A stretch of DNA of 64,000 bases, from positions 1 to 64,000 of the forward strand of contig NZ_JACHEO010000012.1 of assembly GCF_014201505.1 (NCBI RefSeq). Direction: 5' to 3'. How positions within the stretch are numbered: the first letter of the stretch is position 1; each line of letters begins with the position of its first letter. Below, piece by piece: positions 32,812 to 41,318 of the stretch. The notes under the pieces are model-generated. The model searched no databases. It saw only the letters and a program-made list of their open reading frames with translations, and had not been told where the DNA came from. The DNA comes from Desulfoprunum benzoelyticum (lineage in GTDB: Bacteria > Desulfobacterota > Desulfobulbia > Desulfobulbales > Desulfocapsaceae). The translations under genes were made by a program, and so were the position numbers.

Positions 32812-33567
32812 TCAACCGCGGATGGCGTAGCCGCCGTCGACGGTGATGACCTGACCCTGGATCATCGATGACAGGCGGCTGCAAAGAAACAGGGCGACAT
32901 CGGCGACATCGGCCGGGGTCGTCAGGCGGCCGAGGGGAGTCCGCTCCCGCGCCGCCGCCAGAATCTCCTCGCGGTTGGGAAAGTGCTTCAGGGCATCGGT
33001 GTCGACCGCCCCGGCGCTGATGGTGTTGACGTTGATCCCGAGGCGGCCGAGTTCGACCGCCAGATGGCGGACCAGTGATTCGAGCGCCGCCTTGGAGGCC
33101 CCGACGGTGGTGTAATTTTCGATGGCTCTGACGGCGCCGAGACTGGAGACCGCGATCACCCTGCCTCCCCGCTGCATCAGCGGCACTCCTTGCTGGACCA
33201 GGGTCAGAAGGGCGCGGGCATTGATCTCCATCGCCCAGTTCCAATGGCGCTCGGTCAGTTCCAGAACCGGTTTGAGGACCCCGGAGGCGGCGTTGCTGAC
33301 CAGGATGTCGAGATGGCGGCCGAAGGTCTGCGCCAACTGGTCGAACATCTCTCTGACATCGGCCTCGTTGGCGACGTTGGCCTTGACGAGCAGACAGCGC
33401 CGCCCCAGTCTGTCGACCACCCCGGAGGTCTCCTCGGCATCCCGGCGATGCCGCACGTAGTTGATGACCAGATCGGCGCCGTGTTCCGCCAGCCTGATCG
33501 CGATCGCCCGGCCGATTCCTCTGGAGCCGCCGGTCACCAGCGCGACTTTTCCGTCCAGTGCAAACAT
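32812..33567 (-). CDS. fabL: FabL-like enoyl-ACP reductase (SDR family)
   Basis: A 251-residue short-chain dehydrogenase. It has the cofactor motif TGGSRGIG, NNA-like NAASGVL and an active-site Tyr-x-x-x(6)-Lys arrangement (NYTTVGASKAALE). Matches to my memory of Bacillus subtilis FabL are extensive: NAASGVL-P-ELTE-HW, SSLGAVRAIENYTTVGASK and GAVDTDALKHFPNREE. FabL is the NADPH-dependent, triclosan-tolerant enoyl-acyl-carrier-protein reductase. It lies 109 bases upstream of the adaptor gene in the same direction. Whether it is the main reductase or an accessory one cannot be told here. Confidence 0.88.
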   Translation of the reverse strand: MFALDGKVALVTGGSRGIGRAIAIRLAEHGADLVINYVRHRRDAEETSGVVDRLGRRCLLVKANVANEADVREMFDQLAQTFGRHLDILVSNAASGVLKPVLELTERHWNWAMEINARALLTLVQQGVPLMQRGGRVIAVSSLGAVRAIENYTTVGASKAALESLVRHLAVELGRLGINVNTISAGAVDTDALKHFPNREEILAAARERTPLGRLTTPADVADVALFLCSRLSSMIQGQVITVDGGYAIRG

Positions 33568-33636
33568 AACCCGATCCTGTCGATTGAAGATGCATCCTGT
33601 CCTGTGGCGCCTTAGCCAATCCGCTCCTCCATTGCA

Positions 33637-34587
33637 TCACAGTTGCGGGCGCAAGGCAAGGACAAAGCGGCGCACCATCCCCCGCACAAACCGCAAGGGG
33701 TTGAACCGGATGCCGTTGAGCTCTCCCGGCGCCGTAAACCCGGAGCCGGTGAAGGCCGCCGGCGGCAACGCCGGGTAAACGATATCGGCCAGGGAGCTGC
33801 CGGCCATCCCGCGCCGAGCCGCTTCCCGCCACAACGGACTCCGGGACGAATCAAGTTCGAGCAGTGCCAGCAGGGCGGTATCGACGGCAACGGGGTTGCC
33901 GGAGGCGGCGACGCAGCCGAGCGCCAGCGCCTCACCGTTGATCGGTCCGTCGCGATGCATGGCGACGATGCCGTCGGCGATGGCCAGATGCGGCGGCAGC
34001 AGGTCGAGGAGTTCGAGGATGACCTCGACAAACCGGCCGGTCCGGCCGCCCTCGCGCATGTGCAGCATCGCCTTGCGCATGCCGATGACGAGACCGAAGA
34101 TGTTCTTCACCGCCAGGGTCACACAGGTCTGGTTGTGGGCCTTGATCTTCGGCAGGTTGACGAGGAGATCGCAATCGAGGCCCTCGGCGGCGATGGCGAC
34201 GGGGCAGCCGCAGGGCAGTACCCGCGATACAGGGGTGACGAATTCAATCGGTTCGACCGCCAGCCCGCGCAGCGCCGCGATGATCCCCTGTCGTTGCATG
34301 GCCCGGGCGGCCGTGCCGAATGCCGGAGAATCACCGATCCGGACCCGGGCCCCGTGCTCAAGAAACCACAGGGCGACGCCGGCGATGAAGTCGGCATCGG
34401 TGCAGGCCAGGGCCGGCGCCGCGGCGCTGATGAGGTTGGGCTTGAGGAGGACGGTTTGGCCGGCGTAGGACGACGCCAGACCGAGGGGGCCGGCCATCTC
34501 CTCGACAAGCGACGCCACGGCGGTCCGGTCGTAGGCGCTGCTCCTGGCGAGACAGACCGGAATCTCAGGTGCAGCCATTCCGGTCAT
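33637..34587 (-). CDS. DUF362 domain protein
   Basis: About 316 residues matching DUF362: TVLLKPNLISAAAPALACTDADFIAGVALWF, the GDSPAFGTA loop, LLVNLPKIKAHNQTCVTLAVKNIFGLV and IADGIVAMHRDGPINGE. Many DUF362 proteins carry a C-terminal ferredoxin; this one does not. The function is unknown, though a link to cofactor or Fe-S chemistry is often suggested. The start is uncertain (ATG 34587 or 34578; no strong ribosome site). A perfect sigma-54 promoter and an intervening hairpin lie just upstream. Confidence 0.85.
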   Translation of the reverse strand: MTGMAAPEIPVCLARSSAYDRTAVASLVEEMAGPLGLASSYAGQTVLLKPNLISAAAPALACTDADFIAGVALWFLEHGARVRIGDSPAFGTAARAMQRQGIIAALRGLAVEPIEFVTPVSRVLPCGCPVAIAAEGLDCDLLVNLPKIKAHNQTCVTLAVKNIFGLVIGMRKAMLHMREGGRTGRFVEVILELLDLLPPHLAIADGIVAMHRDGPINGEALALGCVAASGNPVAVDTALLALLELDSSRSPLWREAARRGMAGSSLADIVYPALPPAAFTGSGFTAPGELNGIRFNPLRFVRGMVRRFVLALRPQL

Positions 34588-34615
34588 CAGCAAGGAAGGG
34601 CGAGAAAGAAACGGA

Positions 34616-34649
34616 AAAAGCCGGTTCCACTTGCGCAGAACCGGCTTTT
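34616..34649 (-). terminator. Hairpin between the sigma-54 promoter and DUF362
   Basis: AAAAGCCGGTTC (34616-34627) pairs with GAACCGGCTTTT (34638-34649) around a 10-base loop; on the minus strand the stem ends in a run of five T. It looks like an intrinsic terminator for leftward transcripts, either from serA or from the sigma-54 start near 34676. If it is active on the latter, DUF362 expression would need read-through. Confidence 0.75.
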
Positions 34650-34686
34650 CCAGGAGAAAGGAGAGAAGAGATTATGCCTAGTTCTC

Positions 34687-34702
34687 TGCAACACGCGTGC
34701 CA
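34687..34702 (-). promoter_or_regulatory. Consensus sigma-54 (-24/-12) promoter
   Basis: The minus strand reads TGGCACGCGTGTTGCA, an exact match to the RpoN consensus TGGCACG-N4-TTGCW. The -24 GG is at 34701-34700, the -12 GC at 34689-34688, predicting transcription from about 34676. It points to the DUF362 gene about 90 bases away. A 14-base dyad (ATCAAATCATTGAT) lies upstream at 34725-34738, closer than usual for an activator site. An NtrC-type activator is encoded at 51065-52426. Confidence 0.8.
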
Positions 34703-34934
34703 GATAAAAATAAAATCCCATGGCAACATCAATGATTTGATATAACAGGGTTTAATAATTTCACCCGATCCGTCCTCGGGCCCAGGATATTCAATTATTT
34801 GTACCTTTTTCCCTTACTGGCACAAAAATTTTCTCACTTTTGATATTTTATCTGCAAATACGAAAATTTACATGTCGAGTTTTTTTTACTGCAGATGACC
34901 GGCTCGCGTCCTGACGATTGGCCGCCGCCGGCGC
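34703..34934. other. AT-rich intergenic part between serA and the sigma-54 promoter
   Basis: With the promoter and hairpin this makes about 350 bases without a gene. It is notably AT-rich for the window. A weak leftward hairpin CCCGA/TCGGG lies near 34763-34780, then AAATTATT, and could serve as the serA terminator. The AT-rich DNA may hold activator sites for the sigma-54 promoter; none matches a known consensus by eye. Confidence 0.4.
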
Positions 34935-36116
34935 TCAAGCGAAGGATATGGTCCGGGTCCTGACGACATCGGCATTGTTCTCGATATCCGCCAGAACCGC
35001 AGCCGGCACCGCCGATTCGACATCGATGATATTGTAGCCGACCTTGCCGTTCGACTGGTTCAAATAACTGGCGATGTTGATGCCGTGGTGGCCGATGATG
35101 TTCGAGACGAGGGCGATCATGCCCGGCACGTCGCGGTTGATGACGATGATCCGGGTATGGACCTTGTCGGTCGGGGTCGATTCGATATTGGGGAAGTTGA
35201 CGCTGTGGACGACATTGCCGTATTCGAGATAATTTGACAGTTCCCGCACCGCCATGGAGGCGCAGTTCTCCTCCGACTGCGCGGTCGAGGCGCCGAGATG
35301 CGGGGTCGTCAGCACCTTCGGGTGGCCGACAAGCCGCGCCGTCGGGAAGTCGCAGATGAAGGCCTCGAGATGACCGCAGTCCAGGGCCTCGACCACCGCC
35401 TCCTCATCGACGATCGGGCCGCGCGCGTAGTTGACGAGGATCGCCCCCTTCTTCATCCTGGTGATGAATTCCCGGTTGACCATACCCCGCGTGCCGTCGG
35501 TGAGCGGCAGGTGGAGACTGACGATATCGGCGGTGACGACGGTATCGCGGATCGACCGGCAGATCGTCACCTCCGGCAGCAGCTGGTGGATATTGACCAG
35601 GGCCGGCGAGGGATCGAAGCCCCTGACCTTCATGAAGCGGTGGACGCCGCCGTTGGCCAGCCGCACCCCGATCTGGCCGAGGCCGATGACGCCGAGGGTC
35701 TTGCCGGCGATCTCGTCGCCGCGGAAGGCCGCCTTCTTCTTTTCGACCTCGGCGCCGACCTTGTCCGGCTCCATCTCGGCCAGCGAGCGGCAGAACTGGA
35801 TACCGGCATAGATGTTGCGCTTCCATACCCCGATCATCGGGAACACCAGGTCGACGACGGCGTTGGCGTTGGCGCCGGGGGAATTGAAGACGCAGATCCC
35901 CTTCTCGGTGGCGCGGTCGACATTGATGTTGTTGACCCCGGCCCCGGCCCGGGCGACGGCGAGCAGCGACGGATAGTCGTCGACATCGACCTGGGAACTG
36001 CGGACCAGGACGCCCTGAGGATCGGCTTCCTCGGGGGAAACGGCAAAGTTGTCGCCGAAGAGCCTGAGCCCTTCTTTGGCGATGGCGTTGATCCTGCGGA
36101 TCCTGAAAGCGGGCAT
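34935..36116 (-). CDS. serA: D-3-phosphoglycerate dehydrogenase
   Basis: A 393-residue NAD-dependent dehydrogenase that commits 3-phosphoglycerate to serine synthesis. The substrate domain is followed by the NAD-binding loop LGVIGLGQIGVRLAN, the VNYARGPIVDEEAVVEAL active-site region, the catalytic TTPHLGAST His, and a C-terminal ACT domain (about 320-392; VINRDVPGMIALVSNIIGHHGINIA). The short form without the extra intervening domain is common in anaerobes. The start at 36116 is set by AGGAG six bases upstream; ATG 36122 is too close to it. Confidence 0.93.
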   Translation of the reverse strand: MPAFRIRRINAIAKEGLRLFGDNFAVSPEEADPQGVLVRSSQVDVDDYPSLLAVARAGAGVNNINVDRATEKGICVFNSPGANANAVVDLVFPMIGVWKRNIYAGIQFCRSLAEMEPDKVGAEVEKKKAAFRGDEIAGKTLGVIGLGQIGVRLANGGVHRFMKVRGFDPSPALVNIHQLLPEVTICRSIRDTVVTADIVSLHLPLTDGTRGMVNREFITRMKKGAILVNYARGPIVDEEAVVEALDCGHLEAFICDFPTARLVGHPKVLTTPHLGASTAQSEENCASMAVRELSNYLEYGNVVHSVNFPNIESTPTDKVHTRIIVINRDVPGMIALVSNIIGHHGINIASYLNQSNGKVGYNIIDVESAVPAAVLADIENNADVVRTRTISFA

Positions 36117-36232
36117 TGTCATCTCCTGTGGTTCAAATCATTCGTACCGAATCGTCACGGGGCCATGTGGGCCCTCAGTATACGCCTGTTGCCGCCGACG
36201 TCAAATACTTTCCCCGCCGGCGGTCAATATCC

Positions 36233-37924
36233 TCAGAGGAGCACGACCTCGTTCAACCGGAACAGCGACTCCTCCCGCCGGGCGGTGAAACAGAGGTCAG
36301 CGCCGTCGTCGGCCCCGTCCAGCCCCAGGGCCCGTGCAGCCGCCGCCGAGAGGTGGAGGCAGAAGGCCTTGCGGAAGAAATGGTTCCGGCCGCCAAAGTC
36401 ATACACCCCCGCCACCGCCATCGGCATCGTTCTGTAGAGGCGGTCCCTGGTCGCCTCGGGCCGCTCCCGCCCCTCTTCCAGAGCCAGGCAGGGGGGGAGG
36501 AAGCGATGGCCGCAGCGCAACCAGTCGTAGCGGAGCAGATCCCGGACCAGGCCTTCGTCGTCACGCCCGGTCAGATGGAGGCAGAGCAGACGGCACATCA
36601 ATTCCTGGGTGGCCGCCAGCTGGAAGAAACCGTGGCGGTGGCAGAGGGCCAGCAGGTCCAGGAAGAAGACGGCGATCTCCTCGCCGCCGGCACGGAGGTA
36701 GCGCCACAGCGAAACAAAGTAGCGGTTGTTGTGGAAGCGCTCGACGCATTCGCCGAACCAGTAGAGGGCGGCCAGTTCATCACGCCCCAGCCAGCGGGTG
36801 GCGAGGACGCTGTAGGGCGGCTCGCTGCAGTGGAGATAGCCCATCGCCTCGGCACCGCGCTGAATCGGGGTGTCGGGCAGGATCTTCAAGAGGCCCATCT
36901 GGATATAATGGGCCCCCATCGCGAAGACCGCGGCGAAGGAACGGAGGTAGGTTTCCCTCGTCTCATAGGGAAGGCCGAGGATGAGATCGACATGGAGGTG
37001 GATGTTGACCGCGGCCGCCAGCCGCCGGATCAGGCCATGGGCCCGGCGGGGGTCGATGCGCCGGTCGATGGCGGCCAGGGTCGCATCGTTGGTCGACTGG
37101 ATGCCGATCTCGAACTGGAACCGGCCCGGCGGTACCTGCGCCAGGAAGGCGAACATCTCCTCGCCGAAGCGATCCGGGGCGATCTCGAAATGAAAGAGGG
37201 TGTCGCCGCCCTGCGCCGCCAGGAAGCGCCAGATTGCCAGGGCCCGCACCGGATTGTCGTTGAAGGTGCGGTCGACGAAGCGGACAACCTGCGGCCGGTG
37301 ACGGAGGATTTCCCCCATCTCGGCGAACACCTGCTCCAGGCCCTTGTGCCAGACTCCCTTCTCCGCCGCCGACAGGCAGTAGCTGCAGGCAAAGGGGCAG
37401 CCTCGCGAACTCTCGTAGTAGATATGGCGGTGCTGCAGCTGCGAGCGGAAATCTTCGTCGCGATAGGGGAAAGGAAGCGCCTTGTACGGCAGTCGGAGAA
37501 AGGAGCCGGCATAGTGCGGTCGCAGCCGGCCGGCGAGCAGGTCGACGTAAAAATCGGGATCGACGGCCTCGATCTCGCCCCGCACCACGGTGATGCTGCC
37601 GGGAGGAAGCGACCTGCCGACCTCCCCCGCCTGGGGCCCGCCGACCACGACGGCAAGGCCGGGGAGCAGGCGGAGGCAGTCGCCAATCAGGCGCCGAACG
37701 GGTTCGCCGTTCCAGATCGCCGCCGAGAACAGCAGGGCGTCCGGTGATCCTTCGATCAACCGCAGCAGGGTCTGGTGGTAGTCGTCGTTGATCGTTCCCT
37801 GGAAGATCTCGATCGCGGCCGCCGGGCAGTGCCGTTCGAGCTCGCTGCGGACACAGAACAGGGCCAGGCAGGAGTGGGTGAAACGGGCGTTGAGGCCGAC
37901 GAGGCGGATACGGAGCTTCTTCAT
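36233..37924 (-). CDS. B12-binding radical SAM protein with DUF4080
   Basis: A 563-residue protein. An N-terminal cobalamin-binding-type Rossmann domain (residues 5-140; VVVGGPQAGEVG) is followed by the radical SAM core with its Fe-S cysteines in CPFACSYC (about 182-189), VDRTFNDNPVRAL, FEIGIQSTN and LILGLPYET, then a C-terminal DUF4080 region. No DxHxxG cobalamin motif is visible, as in other members of this subgroup. These proteins are probable methyl- or carbon-chain-modifying enzymes; substrate unknown. It lies about 115 bases upstream of serA in the same direction. Confidence 0.9.
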   Translation of the reverse strand: MKKLRIRLVGLNARFTHSCLALFCVRSELERHCPAAAIEIFQGTINDDYHQTLLRLIEGSPDALLFSAAIWNGEPVRRLIGDCLRLLPGLAVVVGGPQAGEVGRSLPPGSITVVRGEIEAVDPDFYVDLLAGRLRPHYAGSFLRLPYKALPFPYRDEDFRSQLQHRHIYYESSRGCPFACSYCLSAAEKGVWHKGLEQVFAEMGEILRHRPQVVRFVDRTFNDNPVRALAIWRFLAAQGGDTLFHFEIAPDRFGEEMFAFLAQVPPGRFQFEIGIQSTNDATLAAIDRRIDPRRAHGLIRRLAAAVNIHLHVDLILGLPYETRETYLRSFAAVFAMGAHYIQMGLLKILPDTPIQRGAEAMGYLHCSEPPYSVLATRWLGRDELAALYWFGECVERFHNNRYFVSLWRYLRAGGEEIAVFFLDLLALCHRHGFFQLAATQELMCRLLCLHLTGRDDEGLVRDLLRYDWLRCGHRFLPPCLALEEGRERPEATRDRLYRTMPMAVAGVYDFGGRNHFFRKAFCLHLSAAAARALGLDGADDGADLCFTARREESLFRLNEVVLL

Positions 37925-38027
37925 CTCTCTCTTTTTCTTGGCATCAGCGCCGTTCCGGCATTACTCTTTGTCCAAAGCGGATACCGCGTCGTCCAGCCGA
38001 TTCATTCACATCCCCAAGGAGTCCAGC

Positions 38028-41000
38028 ATGCCGTCCTCCCTGTCCTTCCTCGCCCTGGTCCTGATCCTGCTGGTGGAGCTTCTGCATGGTTCGAACCTGC
38101 CGGCAGCGACGGAAAACCCACCCGGCGCTTATGATCTCGCCGTCTCTTTCTCGCCGTCCACCCGCTCGCTCACCGCCACCGCCAGGATCACCCTGCCGCC
38201 GGCAACCGGGCTGGCACTGGAACTGGGCGACCTGGCGATCAGCGGCATGCTGCTGCGCCGGGCCGACGGCAGCGAGGTCGTTCCGGTCGCAGGACCACGA
38301 GGACGACTGCAATTGGTGGAGGAGAAAGAACTGCGCGAGCTCTACATCTCCTACCGCCGCCAGGTCGACGGCACCGGCGACGATCTGATCAATCCGGACG
38401 GCATCGTCCTGCTCGGGCTCTGGCATCCGCTGCCGGACCGGGAGATGCGGTTCTCGCTGCGGGCCAAACTGCCGCCGGGCTTCATCGCCGTCACCGAATC
38501 CGACCGCTTTCCGCTGGCAACGGAAGGTGATGCGACAATCGCCGTCTTCTCCCAGCCCCGCCGGAACCTGCACTTTGTCGCCGCCCCGTATGCCGCCGCC
38601 AGCCGCGAGGTGCGGCCGGGGCTGCAGGTCCACACCCTGTTCTTCCCGGAGGAGCGGGAGCTGGCCCCGTCCTACCTGGAATCGGCCGCCGGCTACCTGC
38701 AGCGCTACGAGCGGCAGATCGGCCCCTTCCCCTACAACCATTACGTTATCGTCGCCAACCGCCTGCCGACCGGACTCGGCCTGCCGACCTTCACCCTGAT
38801 GGGGCGGCAGGTCCTGCGGCTGCCCTTCATCCGCCAGACCTCGCTCGGCCACGAGATCCTCCATTCCTGGTTCGGCAACAGCGTCGAGGTCGCGGCGACC
38901 GGGGGCAACTGGTGCGAAGGCCTCACGACCTATCTCGCCGATCACGCCTATCGCGCCGACCGGGGCGAGGCGGCGGCGGACCGTAAGGAGCGGATCGTCA
39001 CCTACCTCAATCACGTCAACGACAACAACGTCATCCCCCTGGCGGCCTTCGCCTCGGCCGATCATCGCCAGCCCCAGGCCGAGGCGGTGCGGGCCGTCGG
39101 CTACAATCGGGGCGCCCTGCTGTTCGCCGAACTCGAGGCCAGGCTCGGCCCGGAAGTCTTCACTCGGGCGATCCGCCATTTCTACGCCCGCCATCGGGGC
39201 ACAACCGCCGGCTGGAACGATCTGCGCCAGGCCTTCAGCGCGACGGCGGGGCAGGATCTTGCCGCCTTCTTCACCGAGCGGCTGGAGCGCACGGACATCC
39301 CGGATCTGGCGGTGGAGGAGATCGACATCCGCCAGACCGCAAGCGGCCCGCATCTCTCCTTTCGTCTCCGGCAGAAGACCGAACGGCCCTACTCCCTGCA
39401 GGTCCCGGTCGTGGTCACCACCGCCGGCGGCACCAGCCGTTTCTCCGTCACCGCCGCCGGGGGCGACACTTCGGTATCCCTTACCACAGATGGATGGCCG
39501 CTTCAATTCAGCATCGACCCGGAATACACCTTTCTCCGCCGGCTGCATCCTGCCGAGGGGCCGCCGGTATGGTCGCAGTTTCTCGGGGCGGAGAAGAAAC
39601 TGGCGATCCTTCAATCGGAGGCGGTCAGAGCGGTGTACCAGCCCTTGCTCGCCGCCCTGGCCGACGACAGCTGGATCGTCAAGCCCGCCGACGAGGTCAA
39701 GGTCGGCGAACTGCAGGACGGTGCCGTCCTCTTCCTCGGCCTCGATCACCCCTTGAGCCGTTCGCTGTTTGCCCGCCCGGATCTCGCGGCGGCGGGATTT
39801 TCCCTCGATGTCCGCCGCAACCCCCTCAATTCCGGGCAGCCGGCGGTCCTGATCACCAGCGCCGACCGGGAGGAAACGGCGGCAACGGCCCCGAAACTCC
39901 GCCATTACGGCAGGTATTCACGACTGCACTTCACCGGCGGCCGCAACGACCTGCAGCAGATCGCCGCCGCCGACGCCGGGATGACGTTCGTCCTCGACCG
40001 GCTGCCGGCCGGGGCCGCCACCGCCGAACTCCAGCCGTTTGCCGACATCATCGCCCGGCTTGCCGCCAACCGGGTGGTGTTTGTCGGCGAGACCCACACC
40101 AGCATGGCCGACCATCACCTGCAGCTGCGGATCATCGAGGCCCTGCACCGGCTGCAGCCCGATCTGGCCATCGGCCTCGAAATGTTCCCGACCTCGAGCC
40201 AGCCGGCCCTGGATGCCTACAGCAGCGGCGACAAGAGCATGGATGAGCGCAGTTTCCTGAAAGCCTCGCGCTACTTTCAGGTCTGGAACCAGGACTACCG
40301 CCTGTACCGCGACATCATCACCTTCGCCCGCAGCAGAGGGATCCCGCTGGTCGGCCTCAATCTCGACAAGGAGGTGACCAGCACCGTGTTCAAGACCGGG
40401 TCGACCGCAGCCCTGCCGGAAGCGGCAGGAAACAGCCTGCCGGTCGATCGGGACCTCAGCCTGCCCGGCTATGCCGAACGGCTGGCGGTTATCCACGACA
40501 TGCACCAGACCGCCGGCCACGGCGACGGTTCCCTGAGCGGCTTCATCCAGGCCCAGGCCCTGTGGGACGAGGCGATGGCCGAACACATCGCTGAATACCT
40601 CACCCGCCACCCCGGCCGGCGGATGGTCGTCCTCGCCGGCACCCAGCACACCCGCAAGGACACCGGCATCCCGCCCCGCCTGGCCCGGCGGCTGCAGCTG
40701 GACCAGGCGACCGTTGCCGCTCTCCCGGCCAACACTGCCGACCTGGCTACGACCGTCGATTTCGTCTTTGCCACCGAGCCTGTCGTCCTGCCCGATCAGG
40801 CGATGATCGGCGTCGTCCTTCAATCGCAAACGCTGGACGGGCGCCCGGCGCTGAAGGTCGGCGGTTTCACCGCAACCAGCAAGGCCGATGAAGCCGGACT
40901 GAGGAAAGATGACATCGTTCGCGCCATCGACGGCCTTGCGATCGCAGAGATGGATGATGTCCGCATCGCCCTGCTCGACACCGGAATCGGCGGGCGGATC

Positions 41001-41093
41001 GCGGTTGATGTCGAGCGCCCGGGGCCGGGGGGAACGATGGAGCGGCTGCAGCTGACCATCGAGCTCGTAGCCCCTGCCGGCCACCCCCGGTGA
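38028..41093 (+). CDS. Metallopeptidase-ChaN-PDZ fusion protein (1021 aa)
   Basis: Three parts in one exported protein. After a signal peptide (about residues 1-28), an M1-like gluzincin peptidase (to about 550) has zinc motif HEILH at 275-279 and distal Glu297 in NWCEGLTTY. A ChaN/DUF399 domain follows (about 660-920; VVFVGETHTSMADHH, IGLEMFPTSSQP, VVLAGTQHTR), then a C-terminal PDZ domain (about 925-1015; SKADEAGLRKDDIVRAIDG). ChaN proteins belong to the haem/iron-binding Tiki-like group. The distal Glu is one residue nearer than in classic M1 enzymes. AAGGAG precedes ATG 38028. Confidence 0.88.
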   Translation: MPSSLSFLALVLILLVELLHGSNLPAATENPPGAYDLAVSFSPSTRSLTATARITLPPATGLALELGDLAISGMLLRRADGSEVVPVAGPRGRLQLVEEKELRELYISYRRQVDGTGDDLINPDGIVLLGLWHPLPDREMRFSLRAKLPPGFIAVTESDRFPLATEGDATIAVFSQPRRNLHFVAAPYAAASREVRPGLQVHTLFFPEERELAPSYLESAAGYLQRYERQIGPFPYNHYVIVANRLPTGLGLPTFTLMGRQVLRLPFIRQTSLGHEILHSWFGNSVEVAATGGNWCEGLTTYLADHAYRADRGEAAADRKERIVTYLNHVNDNNVIPLAAFASADHRQPQAEAVRAVGYNRGALLFAELEARLGPEVFTRAIRHFYARHRGTTAGWNDLRQAFSATAGQDLAAFFTERLERTDIPDLAVEEIDIRQTASGPHLSFRLRQKTERPYSLQVPVVVTTAGGTSRFSVTAAGGDTSVSLTTDGWPLQFSIDPEYTFLRRLHPAEGPPVWSQFLGAEKKLAILQSEAVRAVYQPLLAALADDSWIVKPADEVKVGELQDGAVLFLGLDHPLSRSLFARPDLAAAGFSLDVRRNPLNSGQPAVLITSADREETAATAPKLRHYGRYSRLHFTGGRNDLQQIAAADAGMTFVLDRLPAGAATAELQPFADIIARLAANRVVFVGETHTSMADHHLQLRIIEALHRLQPDLAIGLEMFPTSSQPALDAYSSGDKSMDERSFLKASRYFQVWNQDYRLYRDIITFARSRGIPLVGLNLDKEVTSTVFKTGSTAALPEAAGNSLPVDRDLSLPGYAERLAVIHDMHQTAGHGDGSLSGFIQAQALWDEAMAEHIAEYLTRHPGRRMVVLAGTQHTRKDTGIPPRLARRLQLDQATVAALPANTADLATTVDFVFATEPVVLPDQAMIGVVLQSQTLDGRPALKVGGFTATSKADEAGLRKDDIVRAIDGLAIAEMDDVRIALLDTGIGGRIAVDVERPGPGGTMERLQLTIELVAPAGHPR

Positions 41094-41318
41094 AGGCTGC
41101 GACCGCCGTTGCGGCCGCATGCCGACGACCCGATTCCACGGTCAGGAAAGAAGCGGCGGAGGCCATTGAAAACACCTTGCCGATCGTGCTATCCTTATAC
41201 GAAACATCACCCTGTTTTTCTGTCGTGCATTTCGCATGCACATCATCTTTCTCCGTCTGTTCGACCGGGAACCACAACATCCACAGCCCGATCTAACAGC
41301 CATTGATTGAGGTGAACC

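Noticed and set aside
34674..34742. 22-codon frame on the plus strand with a good GGAGAAAGGAGAG before its ATG
   Set aside because: It overlaps the sigma-54 promoter on the other strand, is very short and has no recognisable product; the purine-rich run is better explained as the C/T-rich leader of the minus-strand transcript.
34791..34806. TGGCACA followed by A/T, partial sigma-54 -24 element
   Set aside because: There is no GC at the -12 position; the nearby exact match at 34687 is far better.
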